In this document: one piece after another, positions 7,691-15,787 of the stretch | How the letters are laid out: the number at the start of each line of letters is the position of its first letter | How positions within the stretch are numbered: the stretch's first letter is position 1 | Source of the DNA: Candidatus Limnocylindrales bacterium | GTDB lineage: Bacteria; Moduliflexota; Moduliflexia; Moduliflexales; JAUQPW01 | Length of the DNA stretch: 28,238 bases | Assembly (NCBI GenBank): GCA_035559535.1 | Contig: DATMBG010000047.1 | Span: 1 to 28,238 of the forward strand | Direction of reading: 5' to 3' | Translations under genes and position numbers: made by a program | Notes under the pieces: generated by a model | Told to the model about the DNA's origin: nothing | Seen by the model: only the letters and a program-made list of their open reading frames with translations | Database searches by the model: none

Positions 7691-8918
7691 AGTTCTTATC
7701 CTTTCGCGAAACTATCCAAACAAGGTAATGAAAACCCTGGGCCTTTGGGTTAAGAGACTTGTTTACCACATCGCCGAGATTTGTGAACTCAGGGTTATTT
7801 CACCAGTTCCATACTGTCCACCGCTACCCGGATTTCCTGAATACACCAGGTTTCGACAGGTCGAATCCCAGCATAAGGAAGATGACATGGAGGTGTATCA
7901 TCCCCGGTTCCTGGTAGGTTTGGGGTATTCGCTATACAATCTTGAGGCCCTCACTTATTATTTCGGCGTCCGGAGGTTGGTTGATGAGATCCGACATGAC
8001 TTCCCATTTGAAGTGATTCATGCGCACTTCATCTATCCAGATGGGGTTGTGGGGACCTGGTTAGGCCGACGGTATGGAGTTCCTGTGGTAGTCACAGAGC
8101 ATGCACCCTGGCAGGGGTGGATGGACCGGTATCCTTTGGTTCGTCGCCAGGCCGTATGGGCCGCCCGGAAGATTACCCTCCACATCACAGTAAGTAACTA
8201 TGTTCGGACTACTATCGCCTATTTCACAGGAGAACCGGAAAAGATTCGCGTTATTCCTAATGGCGTAGATGGTTCTGTTTTTACACCGCTTAAAAACGGA
8301 GTAAAACCTAACCCCAACCAAATTCTTTATGTAGGGTTCATCAATTTTAATAAGGGGCTTGATATTCTTCTCCAGGCAATGCCCCAGGTGGTTCGACACA
8401 GACCTGAAGCAAAGCTTGTACTGGTAGGGGGAAGCATTTATCGAAATACCCAACTTCAAGAGCAGCGCCTCCGCCAGATGGCCCATGATCTGGGATTAGA
8501 AGGTCATGTTGAATTTATCGGCCCTAAATTGCCCATGGAAGTGAGTCAATATATGAGAGAGAGTGCTGTACTGGTGCTTCCAAGTCGTCTTGAAGCCTTC
8601 GGTTCGGTCATAGTGGAGGCGCTTGCCTGCGGTACTCCGGTAATAGCAACAAGAAGTGGTGGGCCTGAAGATATCATCAATGAAAAAGTCGGTCTTTTGG
8701 TTCCTAAGGAGGATTCAGAGGCACTGGCATCTGCAATTATACAGGTATTAGAACGACGAGATGAATATGACGCCCAGGCCCTTCGTGATTATACCCTTAA
8801 GAACTTTTCCTGGCAGGGTATAGCCCGCCAAACGGTCGATGTTTACAAAGAAGCAATGAATCATTTTCAAGTAAGTTTAAAGAATACCCATCACTTATCC
8901 AGGAGGTATTCGTCATGA
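7677..8918 (+). CDS. Glycosyltransferase family 4 (GT-B fold)
   Basis: A 413-residue GT4 protein. The N-terminal acceptor domain carries the VIHAHFIYPDG segment (near residue 123), common in retaining mannosyl/glucosyl transferases of exopolysaccharide clusters. The donor domain begins near residue 220 (ILYVGFINFNKG). The EX7E motif is Glu306 and Glu314 (EAFGSVIVE), followed by ALACGTPVIA and a G-GPEDII nucleotide-sugar contact loop. Length and motif order are normal. The start overlaps the previous gene by 14 bases and the stop shares ATGA with the next gene, so the three are very likely co-transcribed and translationally coupled. AAGG lies 10 bases before the ATG. Donor sugar cannot be assigned. 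Confidence 0.88.
   Translation: MQRLKVLILSRNYPNKVMKTLGLWVKRLVYHIAEICELRVISPVPYCPPLPGFPEYTRFRQVESQHKEDDMEVYHPRFLVGLGYSLYNLEALTYYFGVRRLVDEIRHDFPFEVIHAHFIYPDGVVGTWLGRRYGVPVVVTEHAPWQGWMDRYPLVRRQAVWAARKITLHITVSNYVRTTIAYFTGEPEKIRVIPNGVDGSVFTPLKNGVKPNPNQILYVGFINFNKGLDILLQAMPQVVRHRPEAKLVLVGGSIYRNTQLQEQRLRQMAHDLGLEGHVEFIGPKLPMEVSQYMRESAVLVLPSRLEAFGSVIVEALACGTPVIATRSGGPEDIINEKVGLLVPKEDSEALASAIIQVLERRDEYDAQALRDYTLKNFSWQGIARQTVDVYKEAMNHFQVSLKNTHHLSRRYSS
8901..8907 (+). promoter_or_regulatory. Strong ribosome binding site fixing the radical SAM start
   Basis: AGGAGGT lies 7 bases before the ATG at 8915 and inside the 3' end of the glycosyltransferase gene. It supports the 4-base overlapping start. Confidence 0.75.
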
Positions 8919-10423
8919 GATTTACAAAAGTTGTTATTATCAATCCTCCCAGCCCACCGGGTTATGTTGCCAACAAGGATTCCATGGGAGGATTCGGTCA
9001 ACTCTTCCCTATAGGAGCCACCCTTCTACCCCCCCTGGACATTCCTTACCTCGCAGGTTATTTGGTAGACAAAGGTCTATCTGTTGAAGTGATGGAGGCC
9101 CTGGGGGAAAACTTAACCAAAGAGCAATTGATCCAACGGCTTGTAAAGAGTGGTGATTCAAACGGGGTGGAGCAGATCTTAGTGACCGTGAGGACTTCGG
9201 CTCCTACTTTGGACTGGGACCTCTCGGTATGTACCGCCCTGAAGGAAGCCAACCAAAACCTCGTTTTAGCCATTTATGGGCCTGTAGTTTCCCATGTTCT
9301 GAAACGACTTCAGCAGGAACCCTGCCTGGATTACATCCTGCAAGGGGAGCCGGATGAGACAGTCTACGAACTCACCATCGGACGACCCGAAGAGGAGGTG
9401 CTTGGGATCATCTATCGGCGTGGAGAAACCTGGATAGCTTCTCCCCCCAGGCCTTTCCTGAAGGAACTGGATCGGCTTCCCTTTCCCAAATGGGAACTTT
9501 TACCCTACCATCGATATACACTTCCTAAATCATCCCTCACGGCTCCCGTTCCCTTCTTGCCCATGCTAACCTCGCGGGGTTGCCCCTTTGGATGCCACTA
9601 CTGTCCATATCCCGTTGGTCAAGGGCTACCCTGGCGTTATCGTTCTCCGCGTAATGTGGTAGATGAAATCGAACATCTGGTAAAAGATTTGGGAATTCAA
9701 TACATCCTGTTTCGGGATCCCATGTTTTCACTCCGCCAGAAACGTGTGATCGAGATCTGTAACGAAATTCAACGGCGAGGACTCGTCTTTAAGTGGAAGT
9801 GTGAGACACGACCTGATTGTCTCAATGAAGAGACCTTACGAGCTATGGCCGTGGCAGGATGTGATGGGATTAATTTTGGAGTCGAAAGTGCAGAGGTTGA
9901 GATCCAAGCCAACGTTGGTCGGAAACCGATTTCTCGGGAAGATATCATTGACATGGTAGCCCTGTGCCGAAAGTTGGGAATTAAGACTTTCTGCTTCTTT
10001 ATTATTGGGCTTCCAGGAGATACGGTTCAAACCATCCTGGAAACCATCGCCTTTGCCATCCGATTACGGGCCGATTGGATCCAGTTCACGGCAGCCTCAC
10101 CCTTTATTGGTACTAAACTCCGGGATTGGGCCGTCTCTCAAGGTTTAACGTCGGAGGACGAGTATGCATATATCAACAGCCATGAAGTTACCATCGGAAA
10201 CGAAAATCTGACAAAAAGCCAGGTTGAGGTACTCCACCGGTTTGCCAAGTTTTTTGAACGATACCTTATCAATCGAGGTGGAATTCTCAAAGACGATAAC
10301 CGAAAAGGGCTTCTCTATGGTGGAGCCCGATCTGTAGCCAATTTACTCACCGATTTTTCAGCAAGGATGATTTTCACCCTGGGTCGGAGCTACTTCGAAT
10401 ACCTATATGCCCGTACAGCTTGA
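8915..10423 (+). CDS. B12-binding-domain radical SAM protein (BchE/HpnJ-type architecture)
   Basis: A 502-residue protein with the architecture of cobalamin-dependent radical SAM enzymes. The N-terminal part (about 1-170) has the VVIINPPSPP strand, the D-IPYLAGYL helix and the YGPVVS and QGEPDET segments typical of the B12-binding-like fold. It lacks a DXHXXG motif, as do several members of this class. The radical SAM core follows, with Cys223, Cys227 and Cys230 (CPFGCHYC), then ETRPD and GVESA. Family members methylate unactivated carbons or phosphorus, or rearrange lipids and tetrapyrroles. Beside an HpnA-like SDR and a GT4, it may act on a polyprenoid, hopanoid-like or sugar substrate, but this is inference. 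The ATGA overlap with the GT4 gene indicates translational coupling. Confidence 0.85.
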   Translation: MRFTKVVIINPPSPPGYVANKDSMGGFGQLFPIGATLLPPLDIPYLAGYLVDKGLSVEVMEALGENLTKEQLIQRLVKSGDSNGVEQILVTVRTSAPTLDWDLSVCTALKEANQNLVLAIYGPVVSHVLKRLQQEPCLDYILQGEPDETVYELTIGRPEEEVLGIIYRRGETWIASPPRPFLKELDRLPFPKWELLPYHRYTLPKSSLTAPVPFLPMLTSRGCPFGCHYCPYPVGQGLPWRYRSPRNVVDEIEHLVKDLGIQYILFRDPMFSLRQKRVIEICNEIQRRGLVFKWKCETRPDCLNEETLRAMAVAGCDGINFGVESAEVEIQANVGRKPISREDIIDMVALCRKLGIKTFCFFIIGLPGDTVQTILETIAFAIRLRADWIQFTAASPFIGTKLRDWAVSQGLTSEDEYAYINSHEVTIGNENLTKSQVEVLHRFAKFFERYLINRGGILKDDNRKGLLYGGARSVANLLTDFSARMIFTLGRSYFEYLYARTA

Positions 10424-10456
10424 AAGGCTGGTAAGGGCAAAACCTTTATCGGTTAC

Positions 10457-10486
10457 TTGCCGGTGTTTCCTGATCTTATCCGGCAA
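10457..10486 (+). other. Inverted repeat between the radical SAM and SDR genes
   Basis: TTGCCGG (10457-10463) and CCGGCAA (10480-10486) form a perfect 7-bp stem with a 16-base loop, in the 94-base gap. There is no U-tract, so an intrinsic terminator is unlikely. It may affect translation of the next gene or be chance. Confidence 0.3.
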
Positions 10487-10517
10487 ATATCTTGCCTCTA
10501 CAGGGAAGGATTATTTT

Positions 10518-11489
10518 ATGAAGGTACTGGTTACTGGAGCAACGGGGTTTCTGGGATCCCACATCTGCCGACGGATGGTTGCAGAAGGCCATGAAGTTCG
10601 TATCCTTTCCCGTGCGACTTCTAACCTTCAGATTCTAGAAGGGCTTCCCGTAGAACGGATAACAGGGGACATCACAGATCCCCGCCATGTGGAACTGGCC
10701 GTCAAAGATCAAGAGTGGGTCATCCATGCGGCAGCCCATTTAAGTCATTGGAAACGGGATCAGGTATGGCAAATGAGGGTGAATGGGGAGGGAACCCGTT
10801 ACATAGCTCAGGCTTGCCGAAAGGAAGGTGTGAAACGTTTAATTCACGTCAGTTCTGTGGCAGCCATCGGTATCCCAACCGATCCCAGGTATCCGGCCAA
10901 TGAAGATTTTTCCTTCAATCTGGAAGGTTCAGGATTGATTTATCACCTATCTAAGCGGCGGGCAGAAGAAGAGGTAATGGCAGAAGTCACACGCGGTCTG
11001 GATGCTGTGATTGTCAATCCGGCTTCTATTTTTGGACCCTATGGCATCCGATATCGAGGTGCAGAAATGATGAGAAAGGTCCGTTTAACCCGACTTGTTC
11101 CTTATTTCACCGGTGGTATCTGTGTGGTACACGTGCAGGATGTAATTGAGGGAATTTTTGCCGCATTAGAAAGAGGAGTCACCGGTTGCCGATACATCCT
11201 GGGTGGGGAAAACCTCACTTATCAGGCCCTGGTGAAAAGAACTGCCAGAGCTATGAATTTAAGACGGCGATTTATTCCTATCCCCCCCCTGATCACCGGC
11301 CTTGCGGCCATGATCCTGGAGCCCTGGGGCCGTTTACGTAATCGCCGTCCTCGTATTACTTACATAACCCATTATCTGGCCAGCCGATACCACTTTTATG
11401 ATTCAAGCAAAGCCCGCAGAACATTAGGATATGCACCCCGGGATTTCGGAGCCATTCTGGATGAGTGCCTCCGGTTGGGGATGTGTTAG
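10518..11489 (+). CDS. NAD(P)-dependent epimerase/dehydratase, extended SDR (HpnA-like)
   Basis: The start is placed at the ATG at 10518 (323 residues) because AAGGA lies 7 bases upstream and the Rossmann motif GATGFLG begins only a few residues in; the frame is open further upstream without protein-like sequence. The NAD-binding GXXGXXG motif is intact, followed by GDITD, HAAA and V-N-GT. The catalytic SSV strand and YHLSK (Tyr-X3-Lys) give an intact SDR active site. The spacing and the RATSN...LEGLPVE segment recall hopanoid-associated sugar epimerases (HpnA) and dihydroflavonol-reductase-like SDRs, but this is a family-level call made from memory. Sitting next to a B12 radical SAM enzyme, it could reduce or epimerise a sugar or isoprenoid-linked intermediate. 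The next open frame begins immediately after the stop. Confidence 0.8.
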   Translation: MKVLVTGATGFLGSHICRRMVAEGHEVRILSRATSNLQILEGLPVERITGDITDPRHVELAVKDQEWVIHAAAHLSHWKRDQVWQMRVNGEGTRYIAQACRKEGVKRLIHVSSVAAIGIPTDPRYPANEDFSFNLEGSGLIYHLSKRRAEEEVMAEVTRGLDAVIVNPASIFGPYGIRYRGAEMMRKVRLTRLVPYFTGGICVVHVQDVIEGIFAALERGVTGCRYILGGENLTYQALVKRTARAMNLRRRFIPIPPLITGLAAMILEPWGRLRNRRPRITYITHYLASRYHFYDSSKARRTLGYAPRDFGAILDECLRLGMC

Positions 11490-11572
11490 CATGACGAGGG
11501 TATCTCAATTTAACAGGAGTATCTCAGCTCTGTTTGTATTTGCTACTACCAGACAGATCTTGCCAACCCGAT

Positions 11573-11578
11573 GGAGGA
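11573..11578 (+). promoter_or_regulatory. Ribosome binding site deciding the glycosidase start
   Basis: GGAGGA lies 8 bases before the ATG at 11587 and favours this start over the in-frame ATG at 11491, which has no comparable site. Confidence 0.55.
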
Positions 11579-11586
11579 TTTTACCG

Positions 11587-13179
11587 ATGGGTCTTAGCTG
11601 GGTAATGCTGAGTCTAAGCTTTATCCTGTTATCTATTCCGGCAAGTGCCCAGGTTGAAATACTCCTCGACAATACTATGACGTATCAAATCATGGAAGGT
11701 TTTGGAGCCACCCATCAAACCTTGATGTTGGGAAATAAAGATACGCTAACCCCGGCACAACGCCTTCAGGCAGTTGATGCACTCTTCAACCAGGTCAGGA
11801 TCACAACCGGTCAGGTACCCAATCTTTTTGAAGCTCCTGCCCATTCCAGTAATCCGTTCAGAGACCAGGCTAATGATAATAAGGATCCTTTCGACATAAA
11901 TTGGAAGGGATTTCATTCCGCTCAATACGGTGATCTCTTTAAACAAAAAGTTATGGATCTTGCTCCTCCAGAAGCTCTTAACGGGCTTTATCCTGCAACC
12001 CAGATCAGCACCCGCTGGGGAGCTAAATGGCTTGGAAAGCTAGGCGTTTCGGATTATAACCGTTACCTGAATGAGTGTGCGGAGCAGGTCCTGGCGGGTA
12101 TCATTTACTGGAAAAATAAGTATGGAAAAGAACCTCGTTATGCTCATCTCTTTAATGAACCGACATCAGGAAACAGGGAGTTGGATCCTATAACAGATGC
12201 TCAGGCCGTAGTTGATATCATCAAAGGGGCCGGGAACCGGTTACGTAAAGCCGGTTTTAATAGGGTCAAGTTTGTTGTTCCCAACGAGGAAACGGAGAAG
12301 AGATCGCTGGAGGTTGCCGCCAAGATCCTGGCCGATCCAGAAGCCAGACAGTATGTAGGGGTCCTTGGCTACCATCCGTATCCCTATGGATCACCGTATG
12401 CTTATATTCCCAACCTTTTGAAGGAATCTGGAACAGGTCATCCCAATCCGGAAGGTATTCAACTTCGGAGACAATTACGTAATCTTGCAGAACCGTATAA
12501 GATTCCCTTATGGATGACAGAGGTATCCCATGGTTACTTCATGGAAGATCATATCCCCGCAACAGCATTTGATGCCTTGAGAGGGCGAGCTATTCATATT
12601 CATGATGAACTGGTCTATGCCCATGCAGCAGGGTTCTTTGGGATGAATAGTATGTGGGATAGTACGATAGATAAACTTCATTTTGAAGGTAATAGATCCA
12701 AACTCCATATCTGGTGGAATATCCTTGCAACCCGACGGCGGTTTGGCAGCGATCCGCCCCAGTTACTCACACGAAATATAGATACCATCGTACTGATTGA
12801 TACGGACCATGATAAAGTTTATATCACGGGTATGGGGTATGCGATAGGTCACTATGCTCGATGGATCCGGCGTGGGGCGATCCGCATCGAAGGGAAGAGC
12901 AGTGATCCCCTTGTCCAGGTTACCTCCTTCCGTGATGATAACCAGGGACGAATTGTACTCGTTTTGATTAACAATGCGCCTGAAAGTAAGATGGTGAAGA
13001 TTAACCTTCGCGGAATTGCTCTAACAGGGAGTCTGGTTGGGGAACAGTCTACGGTTGCAGCGTACTGGAAACCCCTCGAACCCTTTTCAACAACTACCCC
13101 TACCGCTTTCAACTTGACCCTGCCAGCCGAAAGTGTGACGACTGTCGCAGGACAGATAGGAGGATTGAGTAACAACTAA
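11587..13179 (+). CDS. Secreted glycoside hydrolase, GH30-like (clan GH-A)
   Basis: From the ATG at 11587 the protein has 530 residues and starts with a hydrophobic signal peptide ending in ASA-Q near residue 22. An in-frame ATG at 11491 would add 32 residues, including Arg residues that could serve as a signal n-region. The mature N terminus has Q-I-M-EGFGA, the GH30 opening strand. Glu191 in FNEP is the probable acid/base and Glu312 in WMTEVS the probable nucleophile, in the order expected for clan GH-A. The end of the protein (AIGHYARWIRRGAIRI and the PAESVTTV segment) matches the beta domain that flanks the barrel in GH30. It should act outside the cytoplasm on a beta-linked glycan, perhaps trimming, editing or releasing the polymer made by this cluster. 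Subfamily and substrate are unknown. Confidence 0.72.
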   Translation: MGLSWVMLSLSFILLSIPASAQVEILLDNTMTYQIMEGFGATHQTLMLGNKDTLTPAQRLQAVDALFNQVRITTGQVPNLFEAPAHSSNPFRDQANDNKDPFDINWKGFHSAQYGDLFKQKVMDLAPPEALNGLYPATQISTRWGAKWLGKLGVSDYNRYLNECAEQVLAGIIYWKNKYGKEPRYAHLFNEPTSGNRELDPITDAQAVVDIIKGAGNRLRKAGFNRVKFVVPNEETEKRSLEVAAKILADPEARQYVGVLGYHPYPYGSPYAYIPNLLKESGTGHPNPEGIQLRRQLRNLAEPYKIPLWMTEVSHGYFMEDHIPATAFDALRGRAIHIHDELVYAHAAGFFGMNSMWDSTIDKLHFEGNRSKLHIWWNILATRRRFGSDPPQLLTRNIDTIVLIDTDHDKVYITGMGYAIGHYARWIRRGAIRIEGKSSDPLVQVTSFRDDNQGRIVLVLINNAPESKMVKINLRGIALTGSLVGEQSTVAAYWKPLEPFSTTTPTAFNLTLPAESVTTVAGQIGGLSNN

Positions 13180-13205
13180 CTATCACTAACTATACCTCAT
13201 CGGTG

Positions 13206-13233
13206 GATGATTTGATGACTCTGTCAGATCATC
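13206..13233 (+). other. Hairpin upstream of the atypical dehydrogenase gene
   Basis: GATGATTTGA (13206-13215) pairs with TCAGATCATC (13224-13233), a 10-bp stem with one G-U pair and an 8-base loop, ending 21 bases before the ATG at 13255. No U-tract follows. It could influence translation or mark an operon junction. Confidence 0.35.
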
Positions 13234-13254
13234 TAGACTAAGAGAGCGTAAATT

Positions 13255-14541
13255 ATGGAATACTGGAAGGTAGGATTAGTAGGATTAGGTAAATTAGGCA
13301 TGCCCGTAGCTCTGGCTATGTCTATGAAGGGTCATGATGTTATGGGGTATGATATAGATACAGGGAAAATGCAGAAAGAGCAGTTTCCACACCGTGAGGC
13401 GGGTCCAAATGGAGAACCATCCATAGAACCACTCCTCAGGAAAAGTTCCCTCCGATTCGGATCGCTTAAGGAAGTTGTACGCCACGCAGATATCATATTT
13501 TTAGCGGTCCAAACTCCCCATGATCCACGCTACGAAGGAGTAACTCGATTACCTAAAGAGCGGATGGATTTCGATTATAGTTATTTAAAAAATGCAATGC
13601 GCAGTCTGGCGATGGCTATCAAGGAAAATGGCAAAGATAAAATTGTTGTTATCATCTCCACTGTACTGCCGGGCACCATAAGGGGGGAAATATTACCTCT
13701 TATTAACGATTATGTTAAACTGTGCTATAATCCTTTCTTCATAGCCATGGGCAGTACGATCACCGACTTTCTTAACCCAGAGTTTGTGTTATTTGGAGTT
13801 AGAGATAAAGAGGCCGCAGAGAGAGCAAAGCAGTTCTACAGAACACTTCACAACAAACCGTTCTACGAGACCACGATTGAGAATGCAGAACTTATCAAGG
13901 TAGTTTACAATACCTATATTACCATGAAGATCTGTTACGCCAACACCTTGATGGAAATATGCCACAAGATCCCGGGGTGTAATGTGGATGTGGTCACCAA
14001 TGCCCTTGCGTTAGCTACAGATCGCCTTATAAGCTCGCGTTATTTACGAGGTGGAATGGGAGATGGAGGGGGCTGCCATCCCAGGGACAATATTGCCCTA
14101 TCCTGGCTGGCCAGGGAGCTCAACCTATCCTATGACTGGTTCGAACATGTGATGATCTGTAGAGAGAGGCAAACAGAGTGGTTGGCAGATCTCATTGAAG
14201 ACCATCACAGACGTCGGGGTTACCCCCATCATCTGGTGGGTATATATGGGAGGTCGTTCAAGGCTGGAACCAATCTTACCGTAGGCAGTCCGGCTACCCT
14301 GTTAGCTAATATCCTGGAAGAGCGTGGCTTTGAAGTCTGCATGTATGATCCTTATATAGATGCCGGATCCTGTCCCTTTCGGTGGTCGGGGGTATATTTT
14401 ATTGCAACCAATCATAAGGAGTTCAGTGAGCCAGATTGGCATTTCCCCCCCAGGTCTGTTATTATCGACCCCTGGCGTTACATTCCAAAGCGAGAAGGTG
14501 TAGAAATCATCCCTGTAGGAATCAATGAAAATAACTTTTAA
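13255..14541 (+). CDS. Atypical UDP-glucose/GDP-mannose dehydrogenase family protein
   Basis: A 428-residue protein with the three-part layout of UDP-sugar 6-dehydrogenases. The N-terminal NAD domain has GLGKLG at residues 10-15. The central helix has NAELIKVVYNTY, which keeps the family's Lys and Asn. The C-terminal domain has G-SFK...T...SP and YDPYID. The catalytic cysteine is apparently Cys274, but in GGGCHPRD rather than the canonical GFGGSC-PKD. The family's PEF-REG segment, which supplies two active-site glutamates, reads NPFFIAMGS here, so both glutamates are missing. It may oxidise a different substrate, stop at an aldehyde, or be non-oxidative. A canonical homologue lies at 19870, so this is not simply the cluster's UDP-glucose dehydrogenase. 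AGAGAG precedes the ATG. Confidence 0.75.
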   Translation: MEYWKVGLVGLGKLGMPVALAMSMKGHDVMGYDIDTGKMQKEQFPHREAGPNGEPSIEPLLRKSSLRFGSLKEVVRHADIIFLAVQTPHDPRYEGVTRLPKERMDFDYSYLKNAMRSLAMAIKENGKDKIVVIISTVLPGTIRGEILPLINDYVKLCYNPFFIAMGSTITDFLNPEFVLFGVRDKEAAERAKQFYRTLHNKPFYETTIENAELIKVVYNTYITMKICYANTLMEICHKIPGCNVDVVTNALALATDRLISSRYLRGGMGDGGGCHPRDNIALSWLARELNLSYDWFEHVMICRERQTEWLADLIEDHHRRRGYPHHLVGIYGRSFKAGTNLTVGSPATLLANILEERGFEVCMYDPYIDAGSCPFRWSGVYFIATNHKEFSEPDWHFPPRSVIIDPWRYIPKREGVEIIPVGINENNF

Positions 14542-14596
14542 CCCCTCTGCCCAAAACAGGTAAGCGTTTGGCTATCAGCCCAATGCTTTTTAACTG

Positions 14597-15667
14597 ATGC
14601 TGAAGAGTTATTCTAACCCTATGGATAAGAAGCCACAACCTCTGGTTAGCGTTTGTATTTCGGCCTACAACGTAAAGCAGGTATTAGGTGCAGCCTTAGG
14701 CTCAGTACTGGCCCAAACCTATAAAAATATAGAGGTTATTCTCATAGATAATGGTTCAACGGATGGTACCTACGATGTGGCCCGGTCTGTTGTTGATGAA
14801 AGGCTTCGTTGTATCCGATTCCCTTCAAACATAGGTGGCTATCAGGCGATGAATGAGGCGATAAAGATGTCCAAGGGTGAGTTTGTGGCCGTCTACCACT
14901 CTGATGATATCTATGAACCTACGATAGTTGAGAAAGAAGTGAACTACCTTCAGACCTATCCCCAGGTCGGAGCTGTATTTTGCCTGGATCATTTCATGGA
15001 TTACGAGGGAAGAATTTTCGGCGGAGCCAGCCTACCCCGGGAGTTTTTGGGGCGGGAGTGGCTGGTATATGAGGAGGTTTTCCCTTTCCTCCTCCGAAAT
15101 AAAAACATACTGTTCTGCTGTCCGACCTTTATGACAAGACGTAAGACTTTAGAGGTTGTAGGACTCTTTAACCCGGAAAAGTACGGCATTGGGGCTGACC
15201 TGGAGATGTGGATACGGATCTTACGTAAATTTCCCGTCGGTATTCTCAATGAACGGCTCATGCGATATCGAGTTGGAAGAAACCAATGGTCTAATCGCTA
15301 TAACTATCTGAGAACGGACCCGGAGGCTTCCTTCTTTGTTTTAGATGACTACCTGGAACAGGATCAATGGCTCCAAAGGCTGAGTCCTACTGATCTGGTT
15401 GAATATACCTTTCATCGTTGCGATGATAACACATTCCGGGCAGCCAATTGGGTGATTCGTGGTAATACCCCTAATGCCCTCGAACTTCTAAAGCAACCCT
15501 ATCCCTGGCGAACCCTTCTTACAAACATCCAACGGCGTAAGCTTCGGGTGTTACTATTACGAATGCTTATATATAGTGGACTAACCCTGGGGGCTGTTCG
15601 TCCCTTAGCCCGGTTTCTCATATGGAGTGAATACAGAGGCCCTAAGTACAAAACCAGAGCGGAATAA
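14597..15667 (+). CDS. Glycosyltransferase family 2
   Basis: A 356-residue GT-A enzyme. Residues 16-25 form the LVSVCISAYN nucleotide-binding strand, followed by the classic ILIDNGSTDGT loop at 48-58. The metal/nucleotide-binding acidic motif is S102-D103-D104. The C-terminal half is basic, with a short hydrophobic stretch but no clear membrane anchor. The annotated start is the ATG at 14597; a second ATG at 14621 would remove eight residues, and neither has a strong ribosome binding site. It lies between the atypical dehydrogenase and the GT10-like gene in the same direction. It would transfer a sugar from a nucleotide donor during oligosaccharide assembly; donor and linkage are unknown. Confidence 0.87.
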   Translation: MLKSYSNPMDKKPQPLVSVCISAYNVKQVLGAALGSVLAQTYKNIEVILIDNGSTDGTYDVARSVVDERLRCIRFPSNIGGYQAMNEAIKMSKGEFVAVYHSDDIYEPTIVEKEVNYLQTYPQVGAVFCLDHFMDYEGRIFGGASLPREFLGREWLVYEEVFPFLLRNKNILFCCPTFMTRRKTLEVVGLFNPEKYGIGADLEMWIRILRKFPVGILNERLMRYRVGRNQWSNRYNYLRTDPEASFFVLDDYLEQDQWLQRLSPTDLVEYTFHRCDDNTFRAANWVIRGNTPNALELLKQPYPWRTLLTNIQRRKLRVLLLRMLIYSGLTLGAVRPLARFLIWSEYRGPKYKTRAE

Positions 15668-15679
15668 TTTATTTCCAGT

Positions 15680-15716
15680 TGAAGGGGTTGAAGTGGCAGA
15701 AAATTTACCCCCTTCA
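15680..15716 (+). other. Stem-loop in the gap before the GT10-like gene
   Basis: TGAAGGGG (15680-15687) and CCCCTTCA (15709-15716) form a perfect 8-bp stem with a 21-base loop, starting 12 bases after the GT2 stop. The position suits a weak terminator or mRNA processing site, but no strong U-tract follows. Confidence 0.35.
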
Positions 15717-15787
15717 CCACGTTATACAACCCTTAATTTTAAAAGGCTGCTATGCGGTAGATTACCATTCCTGGAGGTTACTGAAGT

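Noticed and set aside
8061-8486. 141-codon open frame on the minus strand
   Set aside because: It lies wholly inside the GT4 gene at 7677-8918, whose motifs and overlaps with its neighbours are clear; it is a frame shadow.
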